Assembly: GCA_040235415.1 (NCBI GenBank)
Contig: JBECKR010000392.1
Coordinates: forward strand, 1-23,877
Origin: JBECKR01 sp040235415
GTDB taxonomy: Bacteria; Acidobacteriota; Polarisedimenticolia; Polarisedimenticolales; Polarisedimenticolaceae
Direction of reading: 5' to 3'
Length of the DNA stretch: 23,877 nt
Under the pieces are notes generated by a model. That model searched no databases. It was given only the letters and a program-made list of their open reading frames with translations, and was not told the origin of the DNA. Below are positions 1 through 6,630 of the stretch, one piece after another; position 1 is the stretch's first letter, and every line of letters starts with the position of its first letter. The position numbers were made by a program, and so were the translations under genes.

Positions 1-39
1 CTCGGGACCCGCGGCGCCGGCGGATTGGGTGCCGCCGGG

Positions 40-80
40 CGGCGGACGGGGTTCAACGGAGGAGGCGGCCCCGTCCGCCG
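40..80. repeat. 12-bp inverted repeat downstream of ABC permease
   Basis: A perfect 12-bp inverted repeat (arms 40-51 and 69-80, CGGCGGACGGGG and its complement) encloses a 17-nt loop. It lies just beyond the stop codon of the minus-strand permease gene, where a transcript-ending or 3'-stabilising hairpin would be expected. No U-tract follows in the minus direction. On the plus strand only a short TTCTTT follows. I therefore call it a hairpin and not a proven terminator. Confidence 0.45.
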
Positions 81-103
81 TCCGTTCTTTGGCCGGGCGC
101 CGC

Positions 104-1384
104 TCAGGCGCTCCGCGCCCAGCGCAGGATCTCGCCGATCGAGGGGCGCTTGCCGTACATCAACGTCCCGATGCGGAAGACCTTGGCGGCGGCGCGGAAC
201 AACAACCAGATGGTGCCGAGCATCAGCACGATCGACAGCGCGATCTGCCACGGCGGCGGCGCGATCGTGCTGATCCGCATGAACATCACCATCGGCGTGA
301 ACAGCGGCACGAGGCTCACGACCGCGGCGGCGGTCGAGTCGGGATGCTGCACGAAGAAGATCGTCGAGATCATCGGGACCAGCAGCGACAGGATCACCGG
401 GGTCTGCAGGTTCTGCGCCTCCTGCTCGGTGTTGCACGCCGCGCCGACGATCGCGAACATCGACGTGTACATGAAGTACCCGAGGACGAAGTACACCACG
501 AACGCCAGCATCTTGAGCGGCGCCAGGAGGTCGAGGACCGCGCCGAGGTCCCCGAGGTGCGTGAGGGTCGCGAGCGCGAACCGCGCCGCGGCGCCGGTCA
601 CGGCGTAGATCCCGACCTGGGTCAGGCCGACGAGCCCGATTCCGAGGATCTTGCCGGTCATGAGCTCGGTCGGCGTGAGCGATCCGAGCAGGACCTCCAT
701 GACGCGGTTCGACTTCTCCTGGATCACCCCGCGCGCCATCGAGAAGCCGTAGAAGAACAGGACGAAGTACATCAGGAACACGAAGAAGTACGTCCCGAGG
801 TAGGCCTCGATGAACCCCTTCTTCTTCGCCTCGCCCGTGCCCGAGACCTGGTAGCTCTCGAGGTCGATCGGCCGAGTCAGGGCGTCGAGCGTGGCGCGGT
901 CGAGCGCGACCGCGCTGCGCTCCAAGCGCAGGCCGACGACGGCGTCCTTGAGGGCGCGCTCGAGCGTCTGCGCCGTCCCGATGTTGCCGACGTTCTTGGC
1001 GTAGAACGCGAAGGCGTCCTTCGCCTCGATGTCGGGGCCGGCGGTCAAGACGCCGTACAGCTCGCCCGCGGCGACGCGGGGCTCGAGCGTCTCGCGGGCC
1101 GCCTCGACGCCGGCCGCCGGCTCGACGGTCTCGACGACGTACTCGGGACGTCCGTCGTCGAGCTTCCGTCCTTCGAGACTCTCGACGAACGGCGCGGCGA
1201 GTCGCCCGGTCGCGTCCACGAACGCGATCGTCTTCTGCTCCTGCGGGTTCACGAACTGCAGCGCGATCGGCACCGCGAACAGCGCGGCCCCGACGGCGGG
1301 GAACGCCAGCGTGCCGATCCAGAACGACTTCTTGCGGACCTGCTCCAGGTACTCGCGCCGTACGACCATCCGGATCTTATGCAT
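104..1384 (-). CDS. ABC-2 type transporter permease (NatB-like)
   Basis: This is the membrane subunit of a predicted exporter, working with the ATPase encoded just upstream. The 426-aa protein has a short cytoplasmic N-terminus, one membrane helix at about 22-42, then a soluble extracytoplasmic domain of roughly 160 residues. A block of five or six hydrophobic helices fills the C-terminal half. The stretch after the second helix (EKSNRVMEVLL, then TGKILG) is typical of the ABC-2 permease family that includes NatB and YhaP. The start ATG overlaps the end of the ATPase gene by 8 nt (ATGCATAA), so the two are translationally coupled. The substrate cannot be read from sequence. Family members export sodium ions, drugs or peptides. 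Confidence is high for family and low for substrate. Confidence 0.9.
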   Translation of the reverse strand: MHKIRMVVRREYLEQVRKKSFWIGTLAFPAVGAALFAVPIALQFVNPQEQKTIAFVDATGRLAAPFVESLEGRKLDDGRPEYVVETVEPAAGVEAARETLEPRVAAGELYGVLTAGPDIEAKDAFAFYAKNVGNIGTAQTLERALKDAVVGLRLERSAVALDRATLDALTRPIDLESYQVSGTGEAKKKGFIEAYLGTYFFVFLMYFVLFFYGFSMARGVIQEKSNRVMEVLLGSLTPTELMTGKILGIGLVGLTQVGIYAVTGAAARFALATLTHLGDLGAVLDLLAPLKMLAFVVYFVLGYFMYTSMFAIVGAACNTEQEAQNLQTPVILSLLVPMISTIFFVQHPDSTAAAVVSLVPLFTPMVMFMRISTIAPPPWQIALSIVLMLGTIWLLFRAAAKVFRIGTLMYGKRPSIGEILRWARSA

Positions 1385-2288
1385 CGGCGGACCCCCGGCC
1401 GACCTGCCGAACGAAGATGTTGTGCAGCGTCGGCGACATGACCTCGAAACGCCGGACCCGCACGCGCGCGGCGGCGGTCCGCAGCACGTCCTGCGGATCG
1501 GCGCCGGGTTCGAGCCGGATCTCGACGAACCGGCCGTGGGCGTCGGTTCCGACGACGCCCGGGAGGTCGCGCAGGAAGCCGTCGTCGCCGTCGAACTCGA
1601 GCTGCACGGAGTCGCTCCCGAAGCGCCTCTTGATGTCGCCCACGGCGCCCGACAGCACGACCCGCCCGCGGTCGACGATCGCGAGCTCGCGGCACAGCTT
1701 CTCGGCGGAGTCCAGGAGGTGCGTCGAGAACACGACCGTCGTGCCGGCGCGGTTGCGCTCGAGGATGAGATCCCTGAACACGTCCTGGTTCACGGGGTCC
1801 ATGCCGGAGAACGGCTCGTCCAGGATCAGGAGCTCCGGCTCGGCGAGGATCGCCGCGATGAGCTGCACCTTCTGCTGCATCCCCTTCGAGAGCTCCTCGA
1901 CCTTCTTGTGGACGTGCTCCGCGAGCTCGAGCCGGTCGAGAAAGCCCCGCGCGCGGCGCCGCGCCTCGGCCGGCGCTAGCCCCTTGATCGACCCCTGGAA
2001 CTCCAACATGTCGAGCAACCGCATCTTGGGATACAGGCCGCGCTCCTCGGGGAGGTAGCCGATCCGATCCTTGGCGCCGTCCCGGGGCGCGCGCCCGAGG
2101 ACCCGGATCTCGCCCGAGTCCGGCCGGATGATGTCGAGCAGCATGCGGAGCGTCGTCGTCTTTCCGGCACCGTTGCGGCCGAGCAGCCCGAACAGGCTCC
2201 CACGCGGGACCTCGAACGAGGCTCCGTCGACCGCGCGCTGCGCGCCGAAGGTCTTGACCACGTCGGCCAGCACGATCGCGGGGTCCAT
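1377..2288 (-). CDS. ABC transporter ATP-binding protein (NatA-like)
   Basis: This is the ATPase that powers the neighbouring ABC-2 permease. The 303-aa protein has Walker A GRNGAGKTT at 37-45, the signature LSKGM at 133-137, Walker B LLILDEP at 153-159 and the switch histidine at about 190 (STH). The usual Q-loop position reads YLPEERGLY, a common form in NatA-type ATPases. A C-terminal extension of about 90 residues resembles the accessory domain found after the nucleotide-binding fold in this subfamily. The ATG at 2288 is preceded by a strong GAGGGAGGG ribosome-binding site. A TAGAAT -10 hexamer lies about 35 nt upstream. It is the first gene of a two-gene operon. Confidence 0.93.
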   Translation of the reverse strand: MDPAIVLADVVKTFGAQRAVDGASFEVPRGSLFGLLGRNGAGKTTTLRMLLDIIRPDSGEIRVLGRAPRDGAKDRIGYLPEERGLYPKMRLLDMLEFQGSIKGLAPAEARRRARGFLDRLELAEHVHKKVEELSKGMQQKVQLIAAILAEPELLILDEPFSGMDPVNQDVFRDLILERNRAGTTVVFSTHLLDSAEKLCRELAIVDRGRVVLSGAVGDIKRRFGSDSVQLEFDGDDGFLRDLPGVVGTDAHGRFVEIRLEPGADPQDVLRTAAARVRVRRFEVMSPTLHNIFVRQVGRGSADA

Positions 2289-2322
2289 CGCGCCCTCCCT
2301 CGTCGACGGCGAATCGTGCCGA

Positions 2323-2328
2323 ATTCTA
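2323..2328 (-). promoter_or_regulatory. Putative -10 element for the ABC transporter operon
   Basis: TAGAAT on the minus strand matches the TATAAT consensus at five of six positions. It lies 34 nt before the ATPase start codon. No good -35 is visible 17 nt upstream, so an activator or an extended -10 may be needed. Confidence 0.35.
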
Positions 2329-2435
2329 CGTGGATTGCGGGATTCCGCGACCTCCGCACGGACGAGCGGTCCGGCCGGGAGCGCGAGCGGCGGCGCGCCG
2401 GGGCCGGGCGGTCAGGCGCCGGCGCCGGCGAGGTC

Positions 2436-2465
2436 TTGACACCGGGGTCGAGCGGTCCCTACCTT
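2436..2465 (+). promoter_or_regulatory. Sigma-70 type promoter of the gene at 2475
   Basis: A perfect -35 TTGACA (2436-2441) and a -10 TACCTT (2460-2465) are separated by 18 nt. Only 9 nt lie between the -10 and the ATG at 2475, which places the expected transcription start at or within a few bases of the start codon. No ribosome-binding site fits in that space, so the mRNA is probably leaderless. Confidence 0.6.
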
Positions 2466-2474
2466 GTGCCCGGC

Positions 2475-3137
2475 ATGATCACCGGATTCAACACCGACGT
2501 CGAGTACGAGGGGCGGGTGTACCACGTCCAGACGGAGGACAAGGGCAAGGACAACCCGACCGTCGAGAGCCTGGTGTACTGCGGCGGCGAGATCGTAACG
2601 TCGCGACGGTCGTCGTACGACGACCTCTCCGCGACCGGACCGGCGCCCGAGAAGGAGATCCTGCGCCGCATGGAGGCGCAGCACCATTCGCTGATCCGCG
2701 AGATCCGCAACGGCAAGTACGACCCCGAGGGGCCCAAGCCGTTCGGCTACAAGATCATCAGCAATCGCAGCTTCGACGACGTGGTGCGCGACTACCTCGC
2801 CGACAACGCGAACGTCGGACGGATCCGGCTCGAGCTCGAGGACGCTCCGGCGCTCGTCGAGGGCTCCCGGACGGAGTTCGCGCTGCGCGTGGAGGTCGAG
2901 GAGACCGGGCAGCCGATGGCGGGCGCGCAGGTCACGATCAAGCTGATCTCGACCACGGAGCGACCCCGCACCGTGTTCAGCGGCAAGACCGACGGCGACG
3001 GGCGTCTCGCCGCCGCGTTCGAGATCCCGGAAATGCCCGAGGCCGAGGGTGCGATCCTGATCCAGGCCGACGCGGCGCTGTGCAACGCGGAGGTCAAGCG
3101 GCTGATCCGCAAGCCCGAGGCCGCCGCGGAGAAGTGA
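2475..3137 (+). CDS. Conserved hypothetical protein with C-terminal Ig-like domain
   Basis: The 220-aa product starts MITGFNTDVEYEGRVYHVQT. I recognise this opening from uncharacterised proteins of Acidobacteriota and related phyla, but I know of no assigned function. Residues 1-60 look like a small beta-rich domain (VQTEDKG, YCGGEIV). Residues 60-110 are helical and charged. Residues 115-205 resemble an immunoglobulin-like or carboxypeptidase-regulatory-like beta sandwich (PMAGAQVTIKL, then KTDGDGRL). No signal peptide or membrane segment is seen, so a cytoplasmic location is likely. The ATG at 2475 is chosen over longer in-frame starts because a TTGACA/TACCTT promoter ends just before it and the conserved opening begins there. 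It converges on smpB with a 16-nt gap. Confidence 0.75.
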   Translation: MITGFNTDVEYEGRVYHVQTEDKGKDNPTVESLVYCGGEIVTSRRSSYDDLSATGPAPEKEILRRMEAQHHSLIREIRNGKYDPEGPKPFGYKIISNRSFDDVVRDYLADNANVGRIRLELEDAPALVEGSRTEFALRVEVEETGQPMAGAQVTIKLISTTERPRTVFSGKTDGDGRLAAAFEIPEMPEAEGAILIQADAALCNAEVKRLIRKPEAAAEK

Positions 3138-3153
3138 CTCGGACCGGCCGGCC

Positions 3154-3633
3154 TCAGCCGCGGCGTGCGCCCTGCGCCCGGGCGATCTCGCGCTCCGCGT
3201 CGCGCCGGCGGAGATCGTCGCGCTTGTCGTGCTTCTTCTTCCCGCGTGCGACGGCGATCTCGACCTTGATCCGGCCGTCCCTGAGGTACAGCTTCGTCGG
3301 CACGAGCGTGACGCCGGTCTCGGAGGTCTGCTTCGCGAGCTTGCGGATCTCGCGGGCGTGAAGCAGCAGCTTCCGCGGCCGCACCGGGTCGAGCGCATCC
3401 GAGCGCGCGTTCTCGTACGGGCTGAAGTGCGCGCCCTCGAGCCAGACCTCCCCGCCACGCACCACGGCGTACGCCTCCTTGAGGTTGACGCGTCCCGCAC
3501 GCGCCGACTTGACCTCCGGTCCGGCCAGCACCAGGCCGGCCTCGAGCCGGGACAGCAGGTGAAACTCGTGAGAGGCGGCCCGGTTCGAGGCCAGGACGGG
3601 ATTGGAGCTCCCGGGCCTCGCCTTTGTGGCCAT
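3154..3633 (-). CDS. smpB: SsrA-binding protein SmpB
   Basis: SmpB is the RNA-binding partner of tmRNA in trans-translation, which rescues stalled ribosomes and tags the broken product for proteolysis. The 159-aa protein has the family landmarks in order: ASNRAASHEF near residue 15, the EAGLVLAGPEVKS strand, GRVNLKEAYA, FSPYENA, RKLLLHAREIRKL, GVTLVPTKLYL and KVEIAVARGKKKHDKR. The basic C-terminal tail after residue 130 is the part that enters the ribosomal mRNA channel in characterised SmpB. The start at 3633 is supported by a CCGGAG ribosome-binding site 7 nt upstream and a TATACT -10 at 3669-3674. No tmRNA gene is visible in this window. Confidence 0.96.
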   Translation of the reverse strand: MATKARPGSSNPVLASNRAASHEFHLLSRLEAGLVLAGPEVKSARAGRVNLKEAYAVVRGGEVWLEGAHFSPYENARSDALDPVRPRKLLLHAREIRKLAKQTSETGVTLVPTKLYLRDGRIKVEIAVARGKKKHDKRDDLRRRDAEREIARAQGARRG

Positions 3634-3668
3634 GATGCGACTCCGGACGGCGCCACGCCGAATTCCGG

Positions 3669-3674
3669 AGTATA
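3669..3674 (-). promoter_or_regulatory. -10 element for smpB
   Basis: TATACT on the minus strand is one base from consensus. It predicts a leader of about 28 nt that contains the smpB ribosome-binding site. The -35 position (CCGGAC, 17 nt upstream) is poor. It lies back to back with the promoter of the PSP1 gene. Confidence 0.5.
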
Positions 3675-3720
3675 GCAGCGGACCCGCGCCGGTCCGGTGC
3701 CCCGTGGGCCGGGACGGCGG

Positions 3721-3726
3721 TATAGT
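3721..3726 (+). promoter_or_regulatory. -10 element for the RicT/PSP1 gene
   Basis: TATAGT matches the -10 consensus at five of six positions and lies 28 nt before the ATG at 3755. A GGGAGGG ribosome-binding site at 3737-3743 sits in between. No convincing -35 is seen. It is divergent from the smpB promoter, so both genes are driven from a space of about 120 nt. Confidence 0.5.
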
Positions 3727-3754
3727 ACCCGTCTCCGGGAGGGCTCGAACCGTC

Positions 3755-4423
3755 ATGGACGTCGTCGCGGTCCGTATTCCGCCTTCGGCGCGGTCGTCGA
3801 CCTGCCTCGCCAACGGCCACGCGCCGGGGGTCGGCGAGGGCTGCATCGTCCAGAGCGACCGCGGGCTCGAGTTCGGGATCGTGACGCGCTCCGTGCTGTT
3901 CAACCCCCACGTCGCGGGCGTCACCGGCAAGATGCCGGTGCTGGTGAGGATCGCGACCCGCGACGACGAGGAGGCCTACGCCCACAAGGTGGCGACCGAG
4001 CGCGACGCCCGCGAGTTCTGTCTCGACCGCGTCCGCGAGCGCGGCCTCGAGATGAAGCTCGGCCAGGTCGACATGCAGCTCGACGGGCGCAAGCTCGTGT
4101 TCTACTTCACGGCCGAAGGCCGCGTGGATTTCAGGGCTCTGGTGCGCGACCTCGCGCACCGCTTCCACACCCGCATCGAGCTCCGCCAGATCGGGGCGCG
4201 CGACGACGCCCTGATCGAGGGCGGGTGCGGACCGTGCGGCAAGGAGCTGTGCTGCTCGACGTGGCTCAAGGGGTTCCAGCCGGTCTCGATCAAGATGGCG
4301 AAGGCCCAGGGATTGTCGCTGAACCCCTCGAAGATCTCCGGGATGTGTGGACGGCTGATGTGCTGCCTGAAGTACGAGTACGAGGGCACGACGCGCGGCC
4401 GTCCCGTCGAGGGCGGGACCTAG
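3755..4423 (+). CDS. ricT: PSP1 domain protein, RicT (YaaT) homologue
   Basis: The 222-aa protein carries the PSP1 C-terminal domain with the full cysteine signature: C158, C161, C166 and C167 (CGPCGKELCC), then C198, C203 and C204 (CGRLMCC). They flank the conserved block PVSIKMAKAQGLSLNPSKISG. In Bacillus subtilis RicT joins RicA and RicF in a complex that binds iron-sulfur clusters and promotes mRNA maturation by RNase Y. These cysteines are the likely ligands. No RicA or RicF partner is visible here, so the role in this diderm is inference. The start at 3755 has a GGGAGGG ribosome-binding site 11 nt upstream. It converges on rsmI with a 10-nt gap. Confidence 0.9.
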   Translation: MDVVAVRIPPSARSSTCLANGHAPGVGEGCIVQSDRGLEFGIVTRSVLFNPHVAGVTGKMPVLVRIATRDDEEAYAHKVATERDAREFCLDRVRERGLEMKLGQVDMQLDGRKLVFYFTAEGRVDFRALVRDLAHRFHTRIELRQIGARDDALIEGGCGPCGKELCCSTWLKGFQPVSIKMAKAQGLSLNPSKISGMCGRLMCCLKYEYEGTTRGRPVEGGT

Positions 4424-4433
4424 CGAGCGCGCG

Positions 4434-5288
4434 TCACTCGTCGAGCCGGCGGCTCAGCTCCGCGCGCTTCAGGCCGAGCCGGCGTGCCGCCGCTCTCAGG
4501 GCCGCACGACGGTCGCCCGCGGAGCGCTCGAGCTCCTCGGCGAAGACGGCGCGGATCCCGGCGCGGTCGTCCTCGGTCCCGGTTCGCTCCCCCGGGCTGC
4601 GGCCGGCGAGCGCGAGCGTGATCTCGCCGCGCGCCGGAACGGACGCCTCGAACTGCCGCAGCAGCGCCTCCGCCGTTCCGCGCAGGATCGTCTCGTGGAT
4701 CTTGGTCAGCTCGCGCCCGAGCACGATCGTGCGCCCGCCGAAGATCGCGGCGACGTCCCGGAGCGCGGCGGTGATGCGGTGCGGCGTCTCGAGGACGACG
4801 ACGGTGCGGGTTTCCCGCGCCAGCTCACGCAGGCGACGGCGGCGCTCGCCGGCGCGATGCGGGAGGAAGCCGTCGAACACGAAACGGTCGGCCGGCAGCC
4901 CGCTGGCGGACAGCAGCGCCGCGACCGCCGTGGGACCCGGAACCGGCGACACGCGTAGGCCCTCGTCGAGCGCCGCGGCCACGAGGAGCGCGCCCGGGTC
5001 GGAGATCCCGGGCGTGCCGCCGTCGGACACGAGCGCGACGTCCCCTCCGGAGCGCAGCAGCTCGAGCACCGGCTCCAGACGCTCGCGCTCGTTGAAGCGG
5101 TGGCACGACAGCGTCGGGGTCGCGACGCGGAAGCGCTCGAGCAGCTTGGCGGTCCGCCGGGTGTCCTCGCAGGCGATCCGGGCCGCGGCCGCGAGCGTCG
5201 CACGGGCACGCGGGGAGAGATCGTCGAGGTTGCCCAGCGGGGTCGCCACGACGTGGAGCGTGCCTCGGGCTGCCTGGATTCGTTCCAT
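4434..5288 (-). CDS. rsmI: 16S rRNA (cytidine-1402 2'-O) methyltransferase RsmI
   Basis: RsmI uses S-adenosylmethionine to 2'-O-methylate C1402 in the ribosomal P-site region of 16S rRNA. The 284-aa protein has the family landmarks VATPLGNLDD at 14-23, CEDTRRTAKLL at 40-50, the NER motif near 67 and DVALVSDGGTPGISDPG at 83-99. The last is the tetrapyrrole-methylase-like SAM site, where most homologues have A rather than G at residue 90. The remainder matches the family fold, with PHR and GRELTKIHE blocks. Length is normal. The start at 5288 has a GGGAGG ribosome-binding site 5 nt upstream. The gene stands alone, back to back with the cytochrome gene. Confidence 0.95.
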   Translation of the reverse strand: MERIQAARGTLHVVATPLGNLDDLSPRARATLAAAARIACEDTRRTAKLLERFRVATPTLSCHRFNERERLEPVLELLRSGGDVALVSDGGTPGISDPGALLVAAALDEGLRVSPVPGPTAVAALLSASGLPADRFVFDGFLPHRAGERRRRLRELARETRTVVVLETPHRITAALRDVAAIFGGRTIVLGRELTKIHETILRGTAEALLRQFEASVPARGEITLALAGRSPGERTGTEDDRAGIRAVFAEELERSAGDRRAALRAAARRLGLKRAELSRRLDE

Positions 5289-5312
5289 CGTGTCCTCCCG
5301 GCGGGTTCACGC

Positions 5313-5342
5313 TGGACAGTGTGCCAGACCGCCCCGTACATT
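5313..5342 (+). promoter_or_regulatory. Promoter of the cytochrome gene
   Basis: A -35 TGGACA (5313-5318) and a -10 TACATT (5337-5342) are spaced 18 nt apart. The expected start near 5349 gives a leader of about 20 nt that includes the GGAGG ribosome-binding site at 5357-5361. Confidence 0.55.
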
Positions 5343-5369
5343 GGACCGCTGTCCCCGGAGGAACGAGCG

Positions 5370-5840
5370 ATGCGCCCCGGAACGTCCCGCCTGTCGATCG
5401 CGGCCGCCTCGACGGCCGCCTTCCTCGTCGTCGCCGGGGCGGCGACCTTCGCCGACCCGCCGCCGGCCTCGTTCCACCGCGACCCGGCCGCCGTCGAGCG
5501 GGCGATCCTCGAGGCCACCCGCGCCGGGCTGTACGACGATCTCCCGGCGGTCGACGCCGCCCTGGTACGGCTGCGCGAGGCGAGCCCGGTGCTCGCAGGG
5601 CGCGACGATGCCGAGCGCTTTCGACCGCTCGCGGCGAGCGACCGCGCCTTCCAGCTCACGATCGACGCGGCGCGGGACTACGTCCACCGGAACGACGCGA
5701 AGAAGGTCTTCGACCAGGTGCAGTGGATCCAGCGCGCCTGCCGCGTGTGCCACGAGAACGCACGGAGCGCCGGATTGCTCAAGACCTCCAGTCCCGGGGA
5801 TAGCGGAAGTCCCACCCGATCGAGCGGGTCGAGACCTTAG
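5370..5840 (+). CDS. Secreted monohaem c-type cytochrome, cytochrome c'-like
   Basis: The 156-aa protein has a Sec signal peptide (hydrophobic core about 8-26, ending near ATFAD). A single haem attachment motif CRVCH lies at 124-128, near the C-terminus of a mostly helical domain. One CXXCH on the last helix of a four-helix region is the layout of the cytochrome c'/c556 family, so a periplasmic haem protein for electron transfer or gas binding is likely. The fit is by architecture, not by strong identity. A clear promoter and a GGAGG site 8 nt before the ATG support the start. The last 20 or so codons overlap the 3' end of nadE on the other strand, and the SPGDSGSPTRSSG tail is probably not functional sequence. 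Confidence 0.75.
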   Translation: MRPGTSRLSIAAASTAAFLVVAGAATFADPPPASFHRDPAAVERAILEATRAGLYDDLPAVDAALVRLREASPVLAGRDDAERFRPLAASDRAFQLTIDAARDYVHRNDAKKVFDQVQWIQRACRVCHENARSAGLLKTSSPGDSGSPTRSSGSRP

Positions 5841-6630
5841 CCACGACCGGGAGCCGGCGCTTGAACTGCGAGCGCACCACGAGCCCGTCAACGCGCCGGA
5901 CCAGCCGTCGGTCGAACCCGCGGCGCACGGCCGTTCGGAGGCTGACGCGTCGATCGACGAGCAGCGTGAGAACGCGGTCGACCTCCTCGTAGTGGAAGCC
6001 GAGCTCGTCCTCGTCGGTCTGGTCGGGCCACAGGTCGGCGGACGGGCGCTTGCGCAGGATCGCCGCGGGCACGCCGAGGTGGCGCGCGAGCTGGCGCACC
6101 TGCGTCTTGTAGAGGTCGCCGATCGGGTTGACCGCGGAGGCCATGTCGCCGTACAGCGTGCCGTAGCCGAGCAGGAGCTCGGTCTTGTTGCTCGTGCCGA
6201 CGACGAGGGCGCGGTCGCGGGCGGAGCGGTCGTACAGCACGATCATGCGGCACCGCGCCATGACGTTGCCGAGCCGTAGCCGGTCGACCTCGCCCGTGAC
6301 GCGCTCGAAGCCGTCGACCATCCCGGAGATGTCGACTTCCTCCGAGGCGATCCCGAGCGCGGCGACCACTCGTCGTGCGTCGCGGAGCGATCCGGGGCTG
6401 CTGGCGCGATGCGGCATCAGGATCGCGCGCACCGCCCCGGGTCCGAGCGCGCGCGCCAGAAGATACGCCGTGACCGCGGAGTCGAGCCCGCCGGACAGCC
6501 CGACGACCGCGCGCCCGAGGCCGGTCCGGGAGATCTCGTCGCGCAGGAACGCCGTCAGGATACGTGCGGTCCAGGCCGCGTCGATCGCGAGGTCGACGCC
6601 GCCGGGCGGTTCCGACGCCGGTCGGCTCAT
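5779..6630 (-). CDS. nadE: NAD(+) synthetase (synthetase subunit)
   Basis: NadE adenylates nicotinic acid adenine dinucleotide with ATP and amidates it to NAD, the last step of NAD synthesis. The 283-aa protein has the PP-loop SGGLDSA at 46-52, GTSNKTE at 145-151, the GTLYGDMASAVNPIGDLYKTQV block and PSADLWPDQTDEDELG at 196-211, all diagnostic of NadE. It has the size of the ammonia-type enzyme. Its ATG overlaps the stop of the preceding nitrilase gene (ATGA, 6627-6630), so the two are translationally coupled and the nitrilase probably supplies ammonia from glutamine. Its 3' end overlaps the cytochrome gene by 62 nt in antisense. Confidence 0.95.
   Translation of the reverse strand: MSRPASEPPGGVDLAIDAAWTARILTAFLRDEISRTGLGRAVVGLSGGLDSAVTAYLLARALGPGAVRAILMPHRASSPGSLRDARRVVAALGIASEEVDISGMVDGFERVTGEVDRLRLGNVMARCRMIVLYDRSARDRALVVGTSNKTELLLGYGTLYGDMASAVNPIGDLYKTQVRQLARHLGVPAAILRKRPSADLWPDQTDEDELGFHYEEVDRVLTLLVDRRVSLRTAVRRGFDRRLVRRVDGLVVRSQFKRRLPVVAKVSTRSIGWDFRYPRDWRS

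Noticed and set aside
29..1441. Open frame of 470 codons on the plus strand
   Set aside because: It is antisense to the ABC permease, and its product is a run of charged residues with no domain.
3146..3153. GGCCGGCC palindrome between two converging genes
   Set aside because: Too short and without a U-tract, so it is not a terminator. It is likely chance in GC-rich DNA.
3634..3754. tmRNA or tRNA gene next to smpB
   Set aside because: The space is too short and holds two divergent promoters. No GGTTCGAATCC-type T-arm was found here or elsewhere in the window.
3697..6279. Open frame of 860 codons on the plus strand
   Set aside because: It crosses ricT out of frame and runs antisense to rsmI and nadE, with the arginine- and proline-rich composition of a shadow frame.
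6627..6630. A frameshift splitting a fused NAD synthetase
   Set aside because: Both proteins are full length and the junction is a normal ATGA coupling, so a natural gene split is more likely than an error.
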